From: Kistimonas sp. bin40
GTDB lineage: Bacteria > Pseudomonadota > Gammaproteobacteria > Pseudomonadales > Endozoicomonadaceae
Assembly (NCBI GenBank): GCA_002238585.1
Contig: MPMQ01000016.1
Coordinates: 1 to 56,075 of the forward strand
DNA: 56,075 nt
Direction: 5' to 3'
The notes under the pieces: model-generated
The model's input: only the letters and a program-made list of their open reading frames with translations
The model's database searches: none
Told to the model about the DNA's origin: nothing
Shown: positions 36,033 through 44,685 of the stretch, piece after piece
Numbering within the stretch: position 1 is the stretch's first letter
Layout of the letters: the number at the start of each line of letters is the position of its first letter
Translations under genes and position numbers: made by a program

Positions 36033-36260
36033 CTTTCAGGTTCCTGAGTCAGGAAGAATCGTGACAGCCGGGCACCAGACATCGGATTTGTTGCTCACAG
36101 AACAGCAATTCCGGCGCACGCCTCTTCGCATAGAGAATTTTTACTTGTCAGGAGTTCGCAGGGGACTGACAGGCTTGTCAGGTGCGTCGGTTAACAGAGA
36201 GTGCGGGGGCTGTGTGGGGAGGAGTCCTGCCCGGCGCCATGCTGGGCGGGGGGGCGGCGG

Positions 36261-37175
36261 TCAGGCCGGAGCGGCGTCTGCCTGCTTGCCCAGCTTTACC
36301 AGGGTATACACGCGCAAGCCGGGGTATGCTGTCCGCACCAGATCCGTGATCAATGTCTGGCTGACACTGGCATTGCAGGTTCCCTGCCGCAGGCTGTCAG
36401 TGGAGTTGAAGAAAAACAGTTCACCGCTGTCGGACCGGTGCACAGCCAGTATGTGAGCCTTGCGACCTTGTGTCTCTGGCAGCGGCACCAGAAAAATCAG
36501 CATGACTTCACCGCATTCCAGTTGGTCAAGGCCCAGGGAGGGCGGGATATTCTTCGCCTTCAGTCTGATGTCAAAGTGGTCCCCGCCCAGTGGCAGTCGT
36601 TCCTGCTGATTGGGGGCCGGGTGCAGCAATCTTCTGGTATTGATCACACCACCACCCGGCAGTGCTTTGTCGCACCATCCTTTTTCGCGGGCAGACTCCA
36701 GCAGGGCCACCAGGTCGCTGCCGGAGCGGGTCTGGCGCCTGTACTCGCGCAGGAGCTCCTCGTCTTCGAAATGCAGGGAACCTGGATGCTCCAGCCAGGC
36801 TGCCGTGTAGATAGTGCACATCATGGCGTCTGGCTCAATCCCCAGACGGCGCTGGCGCGCCTTCTCCTCGGGTGAGACTGTGCTGAATATGCGGATGTGA
36901 CTGCTGCACTGGTGGTGGGCCGCATGCATCAGGTAGCAGGCGGCTGGAACCAGCGACAGGGTATAGCGTCCCAGGGCGCGGGTCAGGTTTGTGGGTGGCA
37001 ACAGCCGGTTGAGCACCAGGCAGGCGCCCAGTCCGGCCAGTGCTGCCAGTCCCGATCCCCACCATGTCCAGTTCGTTCTGTAGGGGTGTCTGGTTTGTGT
37101 TTGCGCAGGCAGTGGTGCACCGGGGCGTCCCGGTGTCACTGCAGCTGGCGGTGTGTTTGCTGGTGTGTTGTCCAT
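36261..37175 (-). CDS. Tandem paralog P7, unknown membrane-anchored family
   Basis: A 304-residue member. The ATG (37173-37175) follows AGGAGG at 11 bases. WWGSGLAALAGLGACLVLNRLLPP and RALGRYTLSLVPAACYLMHA are the hydrophobic segments. FSTVSPEEKARQRRLG, CTIYTAAWLEHPGSLHFEDEELL, ARSGSDLVALLESAREKGWCDKALPGG (from TRSGSDLVAL onward), LDQLECGEVMLIFLV, HILAVHRSDSGELFFFNSTD and VYTLVKLGK are visible. Layout resembles P9 (LGRY, HPGSL). It has a RpoE-like box 43 bp upstream, which is well placed for a short leader. Confidence 0.78.
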   Translation of the reverse strand: MDNTPANTPPAAVTPGRPGAPLPAQTQTRHPYRTNWTWWGSGLAALAGLGACLVLNRLLPPTNLTRALGRYTLSLVPAACYLMHAAHHQCSSHIRIFSTVSPEEKARQRRLGIEPDAMMCTIYTAAWLEHPGSLHFEDEELLREYRRQTRSGSDLVALLESAREKGWCDKALPGGGVINTRRLLHPAPNQQERLPLGGDHFDIRLKAKNIPPSLGLDQLECGEVMLIFLVPLPETQGRKAHILAVHRSDSGELFFFNSTDSLRQGTCNASVSQTLITDLVRTAYPGLRVYTLVKLGKQADAAPA

Positions 37176-37217
37176 GGCCTCGCTCGCCTCCTGTACCTGT
37201 CAGTGATCTCTGACAGA

Positions 37218-37245
37218 TTGGAGTGCGCTGAGCCTGACAAAGTTC
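37218..37245 (-). promoter_or_regulatory. Candidate ECF-sigma promoter of P7
   Basis: GAACTT (37240-37245), 17 bp, then TCCAA (37218-37222) on the minus strand, 43 bp before the start codon. Confidence 0.6.
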
Positions 37246-37247
37246 AC

Positions 37248-38159
37248 TCAGATGGGATCAGTCGTGGGTTTTACGCCCTGGGGTTGGTTGTCCTTTTGCA
37301 ACCGGATCAGCGTGAGGAACGGCTCCGACTTTTTTCTGGACCACTGACTGACAAACTGCAGCACCTGGTTGGTATCGCCGCACACAGGCTCTCCCTTCCC
37401 GGGATCAAACAGTTGAAACAGATTGTCGCCCTGTCGCTGTACTGCCAGCGCTTCACAGGATGGTTTTCCCTCGCGTGTTGACGGCAGGAACAGCAAGAGC
37501 ACGTCATTGACTTCCAGCTCAGCCAGGTGCAGGGCGGTGGAACCGTCCGGCTTGATCAAGCTGAGTTTGCTTTCGAATTCAAACCGGGGATCGGTCTGTG
37601 GCGTATTGAATAGAGGATCCTGGTTGCTTTGTGTTTTGGACCCTGGCAGCGCCCGGGTCTGCCAGCCTGTTTGATGGGCTGCCGCCACCAGCCCTGGAAC
37701 GGGGTGTTTTGTACTGATGCTTTGCGCGGCCCGCAGTATTTCCTCATCGCTGAAATCAACAGTACTCGTATGACCAAGCCAGGCCGACAGGTGCGCCAGG
37801 GAAATGATGTTCTTGTGTTTCATCTGCAGTGCGTGCTGGTGGTCCGCCTGTGTCTGGCGTGCGGGAGCAGCAGGGTCTGAAAGGCCGGTTGTGCGGAAGT
37901 TCACGTTGACGGATTTACAGGCGTAACTGCCCATATACAGTGCCGCTGGCGTCAATGCGATCCCGTAGCGCATCAGAGACTGGGTGGGACCGGCCGGGGG
38001 AGCCAGTCGGTTAAGGAGGAATCCGCCCGTCAGGCCCAGGGCGACAGTGACGCCCAGGGTGCCCCAGCTGATCGAAGCTGTGCCGGGTGTGGGCGGCGAC
38101 AGGGAAGAATAAGCCGGGCTTTGCGCCGGCCGGCCGGTGTTGTCGGTTGTGGTATGCAT
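37248..38159 (-). CDS. Tandem paralog P8, unknown membrane-anchored family
   Basis: A 303-residue member and a good family type. AAGGAGG lies 6 bases before the ATG (38157-38159). SWGTLGVTVALGLTGGFLLNRLAPP (31-55) and SLMRYGIALTPAALYMGSY (61-79) are the hydrophobic segments. Then come ALQMKHKN, LAHLSAWLGHTSTVDFSDEEILRAAQ (121-146), AAHQTGWQTRALPGS (160-174), LAELEVNDVLLLFL (212-225), ALAVQRQGDNLFQLFDPGKG (237-256) and LTLIRLQKD (282-290). It sits 19 bp after P9, so the two are one operon under the P9 box. Confidence 0.79.
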   Translation of the reverse strand: MHTTTDNTGRPAQSPAYSSLSPPTPGTASISWGTLGVTVALGLTGGFLLNRLAPPAGPTQSLMRYGIALTPAALYMGSYACKSVNVNFRTTGLSDPAAPARQTQADHQHALQMKHKNIISLAHLSAWLGHTSTVDFSDEEILRAAQSISTKHPVPGLVAAAHQTGWQTRALPGSKTQSNQDPLFNTPQTDPRFEFESKLSLIKPDGSTALHLAELEVNDVLLLFLPSTREGKPSCEALAVQRQGDNLFQLFDPGKGEPVCGDTNQVLQFVSQWSRKKSEPFLTLIRLQKDNQPQGVKPTTDPI

Positions 38160-38178
38160 GGAATCCCTCCTTGGGAAA

Positions 38179-39108
38179 TCACGTCTGTGGAGACTGGGGT
38201 GGCTGAGCGTTTCCAGCGTTTTCAGCGTTTTCGGGGGGGCGTCTGCCCATCCATATCAGGGCTTTGACAGACCAATCCTTACGCACACCAAGTGTATGCC
38301 TTATGGCGTCTGTGCAGCCACTGACAGTGCGCGTTTCCACCTGCTCCTGGGTGCTGTCAAACAGAAAGTAACGGCCGTCGGGTGCCCGGTACACGGCCAT
38401 CGCATACCCACTGCTGCAATCTGGATCGGGGTGAGTGCTGAGCAAAATGATCATGGCCTGTTCTGGTTGGAGAAGCGGGAGGCACAGGGACTGGTCAATA
38501 TCCCTGTACTTGAAACGGATGTTGAAGTCTGTGCCATCGCTGGGAAGTGCGCTACCTTCCAGGAAATGTTCGCTATTGATCTCCTCTCCCCCCGGCAGCG
38601 CGTATAGCTGCCAGTCGGTCTGCAAGGCGGCTTCAGCCAGGGCTACCAGCGCATGGGGTACACGGAGACTGCGCTGGTGTTCGCGCAGGATGTCTTGATC
38701 GGAGAAATCAAGAGAACCCGGATGTTGTAGCCAGGCTGAGGTGTAAGCCCTGTACATGCTGGCAGTGTCCGGAATGCCCAGTTCCGCCTGGCGCGCCCGC
38801 TCTTGCGAAGATGTTGCGGAAAATGGTGTGCCGCGAATTATCGTCAGATCGTAGAGACTGGAGAGCGACTGGTAAAGTACCGCAGGTGCCAGCGACAGGG
38901 CATAGCGCCCCAATGCGCGGGGCAGGCTGGCGGGCGGGCTGAGCCGGTTCACCAGGTAACAGGTCCCCAATCCTGCCAGAGCCGTCAGCGTATACAGTTT
39001 CCAGCTCCACGCCACTGCCCGGTTGCTCGGTGGCTGGTACGTGACGGATCTCGCAAGCGATTCAGATTGTGCGCTTGTCCCCGCAATGGTGTTGGTTCTT
39101 TCTTGCAT
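38179..39108 (-). CDS. Tandem paralog P9, unknown membrane-anchored family
   Basis: A 309-residue member. The ATG at 39106-39108 follows AAGGAGACAGGAG; a Met 17 codons earlier lacks a site. WSWKLYTLTALAGLGTCYLVNRLSPPAS and ALGRYALSLAPAVLYQSL are the hydrophobic segments. FSATSSQERARQAELG, RAYTSAWLQHPGSLDFSDQDIL, HALVALAEAALQTDWQLYALPGG (from PHALVAL onward), LLQPEQAMIILLS, YAMAVYRAPDGRYFLFDSTQE and VKALIWMGR follow. A Gly/Pro/Asn tail (NAENAGNAQPPQSPQ) ends it. It is the upstream end of the array and starts an operon with P8. Confidence 0.78.
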   Translation of the reverse strand: MQERTNTIAGTSAQSESLARSVTYQPPSNRAVAWSWKLYTLTALAGLGTCYLVNRLSPPASLPRALGRYALSLAPAVLYQSLSSLYDLTIIRGTPFSATSSQERARQAELGIPDTASMYRAYTSAWLQHPGSLDFSDQDILREHQRSLRVPHALVALAEAALQTDWQLYALPGGEEINSEHFLEGSALPSDGTDFNIRFKYRDIDQSLCLPLLQPEQAMIILLSTHPDPDCSSGYAMAVYRAPDGRYFLFDSTQEQVETRTVSGCTDAIRHTLGVRKDWSVKALIWMGRRPPENAENAGNAQPPQSPQT

Positions 39109-39170
39109 GCTCCTGTCTCCTTTTTGACAGTAGTTGTGTTCGTGTTTGCTGATGCGCAAACCTCAAGAAC

Positions 39171-39197
39171 TTGGAGTCCCGGTGAGCAGGAAAGTTC
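39171..39197 (-). promoter_or_regulatory. Candidate ECF-sigma promoter of P9
   Basis: GAACTT (39192-39197), 16 bp, then TCCAA (39171-39175) on the minus strand, 63 bp before the start codon. Confidence 0.6.
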
Positions 39198-39484
39198 AAT
39201 CCGATGGCAGACGCGATGGTTGCGATACAACACAGAACACGGCCCCAGGCAGGCGTCGGTCCTGGATGATCGGCATGCTGTAGAAAAACCTTGAACCCCG
39301 GCATGTACTGTCTGTTTCCGACCGCAAGAAAAGCGGCAGGGGCTGTTTTCTGTCAGGCCGTCTTGCGGCACGAACTGCACGTAGCAAAGCACACGGCAAG
39401 CACAGTCAACTGCACCCATCCATTGGGTTTTGCAAAACGCGGTCGATAACACGGAGTGAATGTGGTTGACAACGGATACTTTCA

Positions 39485-41950
39485 ATGAATGGATGCGGGG
39501 TTCTGCCCAGATTTTTGGCATTGAGTATTGCTGTCGCCCTGGGCAGTGCTGCCATCAGGCCTGCTGCGGCAGGAGATACAGTGGTGCATGGCGCGGCAGC
39601 GGTACAGCCGGTTTCTTCCGGCAGTCACTCGGCGGGGGGGGCGCCTGAACCGGCTTCAGGTCCGGTGCGCTCCATGACCGACAGCGATTGGGTCTCACGG
39701 CTGGGCTCCAGGACACCCTCGCCTGAAGACCAGAACAGGCTGCCTGACGAGAGAGCCTACGGGGGAGGCGGCGGGCCGGTCCAGGTGTCTCCTTCCGAGC
39801 TGGAGGAGTCGGCATTGATGGCCTCATGGATGGAACGCGTCAGAGACAATGCGCGTGCCGAACAACAGGCCGCCAGGGACGTGGAGCGGCCGCGCCTGTC
39901 GACGTCTTCTGCCTCTGGTGACAGGTCTGGTCAGGCGCCGAACCCTGCGGTAACGCGTGGGTATTCGGCGTCGGAATCAGACCCCCGGTTGTGGCAAGCT
40001 ACGCCCCAGTCCGGGTCGCCAGCCGAAGAAGGTGAGAGGTTGGAGACTGGGGAGACTGCGCGGATGACGCTGGTCAGCAGTGTTGATCTGTCTGATGGCA
40101 ATGGTACTGAAAACGAGGCGACCCCGGCCAGGGGCGAGGTTCGCTCCCTGGCCGCTCTGTCCCCGAATGCCCAGGCACGCTATCAATTGCTGTCGCATCA
40201 GGGGGCTGGCAGGGCTGCGGACTTTTTTGGCACCAGGGCCGACAAGCCGACCAGGCCAGAAACTTCGGCTGTACGCAAGGGGCACCGGGGCCGGGCCGAT
40301 GTGCCGACCCGGTCTGTGGCCAGAGAAAAGCCGCCGCGCAGGGTAGCGAGCAACAGACCCGCCTCTTCTGGAAACAAAGTGCAACCAGAAAGGAAGCAGG
40401 GCAGATGGCCAGTCGCTTCCACAAGACTGGCCGGCAGTGGTCATCCAGCCAGAGGGGGTGGCGTTCAGCCGGCTCCCATGCTGTCTCTGTCGGGTGAGCG
40501 TCCCTATGCCTCTGCGTCGGGCCCCATGCTGGCACCCCCGGTTGCTGTGCCGGAGAGAGTCCCTGTGACTGATCGCTTTGCCGTTCCACCTGCTGCCGAC
40601 CAACCTTTTGTACAGCATTCTGGTTATGCAGCTGGTGCCCATCCACCGGTGCCTCCTGTGCCGGCCGGGGTGCGACAGCAGAGTGGATATCCGGCCTGGA
40701 GCCGGGATGCACGCGAACAGGATGCTGTCAGGTCATACGGGCGTGGGAACAGGGCTATGCCCGTCATGCCGGCCGGCAACAGCATGGCCCGACCGCCTGC
40801 ACACTGGAACAGGCCGCCCGTCCGCGCCGCCGTCCGCGCCCAGCCGAAGCCTGTCTGGCCCAAGGCAAAGTATACGGCCGATGGTCTGCTGGCGCCGCCC
40901 GCGCAGCCGATGGCTACTACCGGAAAGGCGTCCCATTTTCAGCTGCCGCCGCCGCGTTCTATCAGAGCCATGCGTAACGACAGGTCAGCATCAACCGTGA
41001 GAGCCGGTGGTTCTTTTGCATCGTCGCGGGCTGATCATGCCGACCGGGTGAGGGCCTCGATCCGTCAGGCTGGGGGAGAGCAGAAAGGCAACAAGACGCA
41101 TTCAGTCAACCGGTTCGAGCGCGCATCTTCTTTATCTTCGAACCTGCATGAGGCTCCGCGGCAGTCACCCCCTTCGAGCCTGGTCACCAGGGAACTGCCT
41201 GCACGTCATGCCAGCGCCGGCGGCGCACCGGTGGCCAGTCTTGAAACGCTCTTGTCCGCACCGGCAGGCTATGTCTCCATACAGTGGGTGGCCGGTACGG
41301 ATCCTGCCAGGCTGGCTGTCCTCCAGCAGCGTTATCCACTGCTGGCACAGGCCACGGTCGTACCCTTTTTCAGTCAGGGACGCAACTGGTATCTGTTGCT
41401 CAGCGGTCTTTATCCGGACGTAGAGACGGCGCTGGCGCAATTGCGTCGACCTGAACACCGGGACATGATCCGGGAGCTCTGGCCCTGGGTGCGTCCTCTG
41501 GACAGCTTGAAGAAACTGGAGTTGTCGCGAATGCCCGCCAGTCGCAAGATGCCTGCTGTCAAGGTTCAACAAGCTGCCAGCCCTGCTGTTTTGGAGCGTT
41601 CGCCCTTGCCTCAGGGAGCCTACGCTATTGAGTGGATGCGGGCGGAGAGTCCGTCCGCACTCTGGATGCTGCGTCGGCGTCACCCGGAGCTGGAGTCGGC
41701 AGAAGTGGCTGTGCTCACGCGTGATGGCCGGATCGAGTATTTGCTGATTCAGGGACGCTTTGCAGGACGCCCCCAGGCAGTGGCGGCCCTGGCAGAGCCA
41801 GGCTTGTCACGGATAGCAAGCGAGTTAAGGCCTCGACTGCGCGCTATGGCCAGCCTGAAGCACAGAACCGGAGATGCGAGCGATGAAGTGGTCATGGCTC
41901 GGGCTGGCAAGGATTCGGATGCGCCTCTTTCTCATCATCAAGACTCCTGA
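39485..41950 (+). CDS. Large SPOR-domain protein, low-complexity middle
   Basis: The 821-residue product starts MNGCGVLPRFLALSIAVALGSAAIRPAAA, an export signal cut near residue 29. A long Pro/Ala/Gly/Arg-rich stretch (about 35-570) follows and is probably disordered. Two SPOR-type domains close it: about 593-680 (AGYVSIQWVAGTDPARLAVL, WYLLLSGLYPDVETALAQL) and about 712-798 (GAYAIEWMRAESPSALWML, EYLLIQGRFAGRPQAVAAL). SPOR domains bind denuded septal peptidoglycan, so a division-site role is expected, but a tandem pair with such a linker is uncommon. It is divergent from P9 across 376 bp. The ribosome site is weak (ACGGATAC). Confidence 0.75.
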   Translation: MNGCGVLPRFLALSIAVALGSAAIRPAAAGDTVVHGAAAVQPVSSGSHSAGGAPEPASGPVRSMTDSDWVSRLGSRTPSPEDQNRLPDERAYGGGGGPVQVSPSELEESALMASWMERVRDNARAEQQAARDVERPRLSTSSASGDRSGQAPNPAVTRGYSASESDPRLWQATPQSGSPAEEGERLETGETARMTLVSSVDLSDGNGTENEATPARGEVRSLAALSPNAQARYQLLSHQGAGRAADFFGTRADKPTRPETSAVRKGHRGRADVPTRSVAREKPPRRVASNRPASSGNKVQPERKQGRWPVASTRLAGSGHPARGGGVQPAPMLSLSGERPYASASGPMLAPPVAVPERVPVTDRFAVPPAADQPFVQHSGYAAGAHPPVPPVPAGVRQQSGYPAWSRDAREQDAVRSYGRGNRAMPVMPAGNSMARPPAHWNRPPVRAAVRAQPKPVWPKAKYTADGLLAPPAQPMATTGKASHFQLPPPRSIRAMRNDRSASTVRAGGSFASSRADHADRVRASIRQAGGEQKGNKTHSVNRFERASSLSSNLHEAPRQSPPSSLVTRELPARHASAGGAPVASLETLLSAPAGYVSIQWVAGTDPARLAVLQQRYPLLAQATVVPFFSQGRNWYLLLSGLYPDVETALAQLRRPEHRDMIRELWPWVRPLDSLKKLELSRMPASRKMPAVKVQQAASPAVLERSPLPQGAYAIEWMRAESPSALWMLRRRHPELESAEVAVLTRDGRIEYLLIQGRFAGRPQAVAALAEPGLSRIASELRPRLRAMASLKHRTGDASDEVVMARAGKDSDAPLSHHQDS

Positions 41951-43159
41951 ATGCCGTCAGGGAGGGACCTTGTCCCTCGCCTGACGCTTTGGCGTGTTTT
42001 CTCCCTCCGCGTGAAGCCCTGGTGGTTTCCCGACTCTGGTAATTTCCCGGTATTGTGCTTTTCCTGGTCTGCTGGAGTCCGACAGGCCTGCCAAAGCCCG
42101 TGCCGGGGTGTCTGCCTGACGGGGGAACCGCACAAAGAACTCCCGCCGGGTCAATCAAGTTAATCAAGATGTCGTGATCAAGATGTCGTGATGCCTGTCA
42201 TGTTCGTTGTGTATTCCAGTTGACCAGTGAGAGCACCCGGTTGTGGGAGTTGCAGCAGAACGCTTGTAGCTTGCGTCCAGTCTCTTCAGGCCGGGAAAAC
42301 AGGCAGCTGTGCGGTCTGGATGCACGGGTCGCAGGACCTCCAGGGTGGCTGGCTTTGCTGTCGTTGTGTCTGTAAACAACGGCATGCCTGGCTGCGCAGG
42401 CTTGTCATATGCAGAGCAAAAAACACCTGCGCCAGTTGAAACCCTGATGTCAGCGAGTCCCTTTTCTGGAATGCTGGAATGCAGGACTAAAAAGACATGC
42501 TCGCAGCCGCCCAATTTTTTCCTGTCGGAGGGGTAAGGCGAAACATCCTTGCCGGGCCTCCCGTTCCGGGGCGTAACCTATTGTCTGGAATTCATAACAG
42601 TTCCCACACAGGTCAGAACGACAGCACTGACAGCCTTTCCCATTACCGAGGTGCCGGGATCGTGTGATTATTTCGGACCAGAACATCACTTGGGCTCCGT
42701 TGGTATTAAAGCCGGGCAGCCGACAATTCGCAAACCCCTGTGAGGATGGTCAATAAATAGTTTTTTTCAAGGAACACTGTGGATTTTTTGAGGTCAAAGT
42801 CGCAACATCCGGATAATTGCTCTGCCTTTTTCAGGCACCAGTTTTTCTTCAACCATAACGCCTTGACTATATGTAATCTTTGCTACATTCTTTCGCTGGG
42901 CTGGCTTATGGCATGCTCGGTGTGGCCTTGTCCCGTACCCTGATCTGTGCAACGCGGCACCTGGTCGCAGCTGATCGTGCGGGTGGTCTTCCAGGCAGTC
43001 TGACGAGCCGGGTTATGTCATTGACCTGGATGAAGTGCGGCACCCAGGCGGCCTCAGGGCTGTATTGGTGTGTTGTGTTTCGGTTTGTGCAACATTGCAG
43101 ATTCAGTCGCAGATCCTATATCCAGGGCGTGAAAAAAAACGAGACGAGGTGAGCCTTAG
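41951..43159. other. 1.2-kb gene-poor gap before the porin
   Basis: No frame in this stretch has a good ribosome site or recognisable product. A perfect 14-bp tandem repeat CAAGATGTCGTGAT lies near 42166-42193. An AT-rich segment at 42740-42900 contains TTGACT and TACATT with a 15-bp spacer, a poor promoter candidate for the porin. Structural RNAs were not recognised. Confidence 0.5.
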
Positions 43160-44440
43160 ATGAAAGCAGTCGTTTCAGCTTTGGGGGTCGCTGTGGCGGC
43201 CCTGTCCTGTTCTTCGTATTCCCTGGCAGATGAGGCCACCAGCTATGACCCTTCCTTGCAGTTAACGTATAAGAACTACGTCTGGAAAGACAAGAGGAAA
43301 GCTCCAGCAGGGACCAGCTATGAAGATGACGAGTGGGTTCATGCTCTACTCGCCACCTTTGATACCGGCTATATCCATAACATGGGTGTCGTTGTGACGG
43401 CAGGGGTCGCTGATCCGCTTTCCACCGGAGATAATTTCACTCATGTTCCCAAGAAGGCGAATGGTTCCGGCCACTCTATCGCCGGTTTTCAGCAGGGGTA
43501 TCTGAAGGGGCGTTACACCTGGGACGATTTCAGCTTTGATGGGTCTCTGGGTGTCAAGAAGCGCGGCTACAAACTCTATTCTGACTCGGGCTCCCGTGTG
43601 CTGGCTGCCAGCTCCCGCGGTCTGGACTTGTCTGCTGGTTATCGCGACTTTGACTTGTATCTCGGTTGGATCAATGGGCACAGTCGCAGGAATCACTCCC
43701 GGTTCAGTGGCGATCTGACCGCCGACTACATTGCATCTGGCGCAGAAAATTCGGATGCCAAAGTTGATGGCGTTGGCATTATCGGTGCTGGCTACAGCTG
43801 GAAAGGGCTTGAGCTGGCGATTGAATACATGGATGCTGACGAGCTTCTGCGCAAAAACTTCTACCAGGGAATCTACACCTGGAACCTGGCGGAGAACAAA
43901 TCCCTCGTCTTTGACCTGCACTACGGACAGGCGCGGTCGGGTGGCGTTCTGCACTCAGACCCGAACTACAGGTCCAGTTATTATCTGATGAACACCAAGT
44001 TCAACATAGCCGGTGCCTACGCCGCTGTGGGGTATGGCAGAACAATGGATGGCAACTGGGACGACGCCAGCGACGGAGACTATAACGCCGGGAATTTTTC
44101 CCAGCCTTCCGAGTGGGCCAGCTATAACTTCGAGGGTGAGAGGTCCTACCTGTTGGGGGCTGGTTACGATTTTTCTGGCGTAGGAGTTTCTGGGCTTCAC
44201 TGGGATTTGGCTTGGGCTCAGGGCTCGAATGCCAAGAGGTACACGGGCTTCAAGCGGCGTGAGCTGAGTAGTTACATCAGCTATGCCTTCGGCGGCAAGC
44301 TCGATGGGCTGTCGCTGAGTTGGCTTTACGCTAACTACAAAGTGAAAGCAGATGCCGCCGCTGACGCTGACGTTGCCGTTGTCAATGGGCGGGTGCGGGG
44401 TAGCGAGTTCAATCTTGAATACACCTTGAGCGTATTCTGA
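43160..44440 (+). CDS. OprD-family-like outer-membrane porin
   Basis: The 426-residue product has a signal peptide (MKAVVSALGVAVAALSCSSYSLA, cut near residue 23) and a beta-barrel pattern of alternating aromatic strands (LQLTYKNYVWKD, GYIHNMGVVVTAGV, YLKGRYTWDDFSFDGSLGVKK, LDLSAGYRDFDLYLGWINGHSRRN, LSLSWLYANYKVK) and a C-terminal SEFNLEYTLSVF ending in Phe, required for BAM insertion. Overall layout and end resemble OprD porins that take up small molecules. The ATG follows GAGGTGAGCC. The substrate cannot be read from sequence. Confidence 0.82.
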   Translation: MKAVVSALGVAVAALSCSSYSLADEATSYDPSLQLTYKNYVWKDKRKAPAGTSYEDDEWVHALLATFDTGYIHNMGVVVTAGVADPLSTGDNFTHVPKKANGSGHSIAGFQQGYLKGRYTWDDFSFDGSLGVKKRGYKLYSDSGSRVLAASSRGLDLSAGYRDFDLYLGWINGHSRRNHSRFSGDLTADYIASGAENSDAKVDGVGIIGAGYSWKGLELAIEYMDADELLRKNFYQGIYTWNLAENKSLVFDLHYGQARSGGVLHSDPNYRSSYYLMNTKFNIAGAYAAVGYGRTMDGNWDDASDGDYNAGNFSQPSEWASYNFEGERSYLLGAGYDFSGVGVSGLHWDLAWAQGSNAKRYTGFKRRELSSYISYAFGGKLDGLSLSWLYANYKVKADAAADADVAVVNGRVRGSEFNLEYTLSVF

Positions 44441-44685
44441 TTCGTCTTGTCTCGGGGTGTTTGGGTAACAAGTGCATTCGCCCTTGATTGACTATTGAAT
44501 CATTTCTTGACCTGAGGCGGCAGCGAAGGACTTGTAACAGAGTCTCTCGCGGCCGCTTGTTTGTCAGAGGCCTGTTCTTGTAGCGGAAACGGCAAGGAAA
44601 AAAATCTGAGGCAGTACTTCAATCATGTAGGGTTGGGTGCTGGTTCTTTAAAACACGTAGCGACCAGTTTTCGGACCCACTTTCA

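Noticed and set aside
35103-36260. RpoE-like box for P6
   Set aside because: The best candidate (GGAATTG) has the wrong -35 and no matching -10.
29093-39108. P1-P9 as cysteine proteases
   Set aside because: I looked for a conserved Cys and His in all nine and found none at fixed positions; only a weak analogy remains, given as a finding.
42164-42514. 116-codon minus-strand frame in the gap
   Set aside because: No ribosome site, low-complexity product, no neighbour support.
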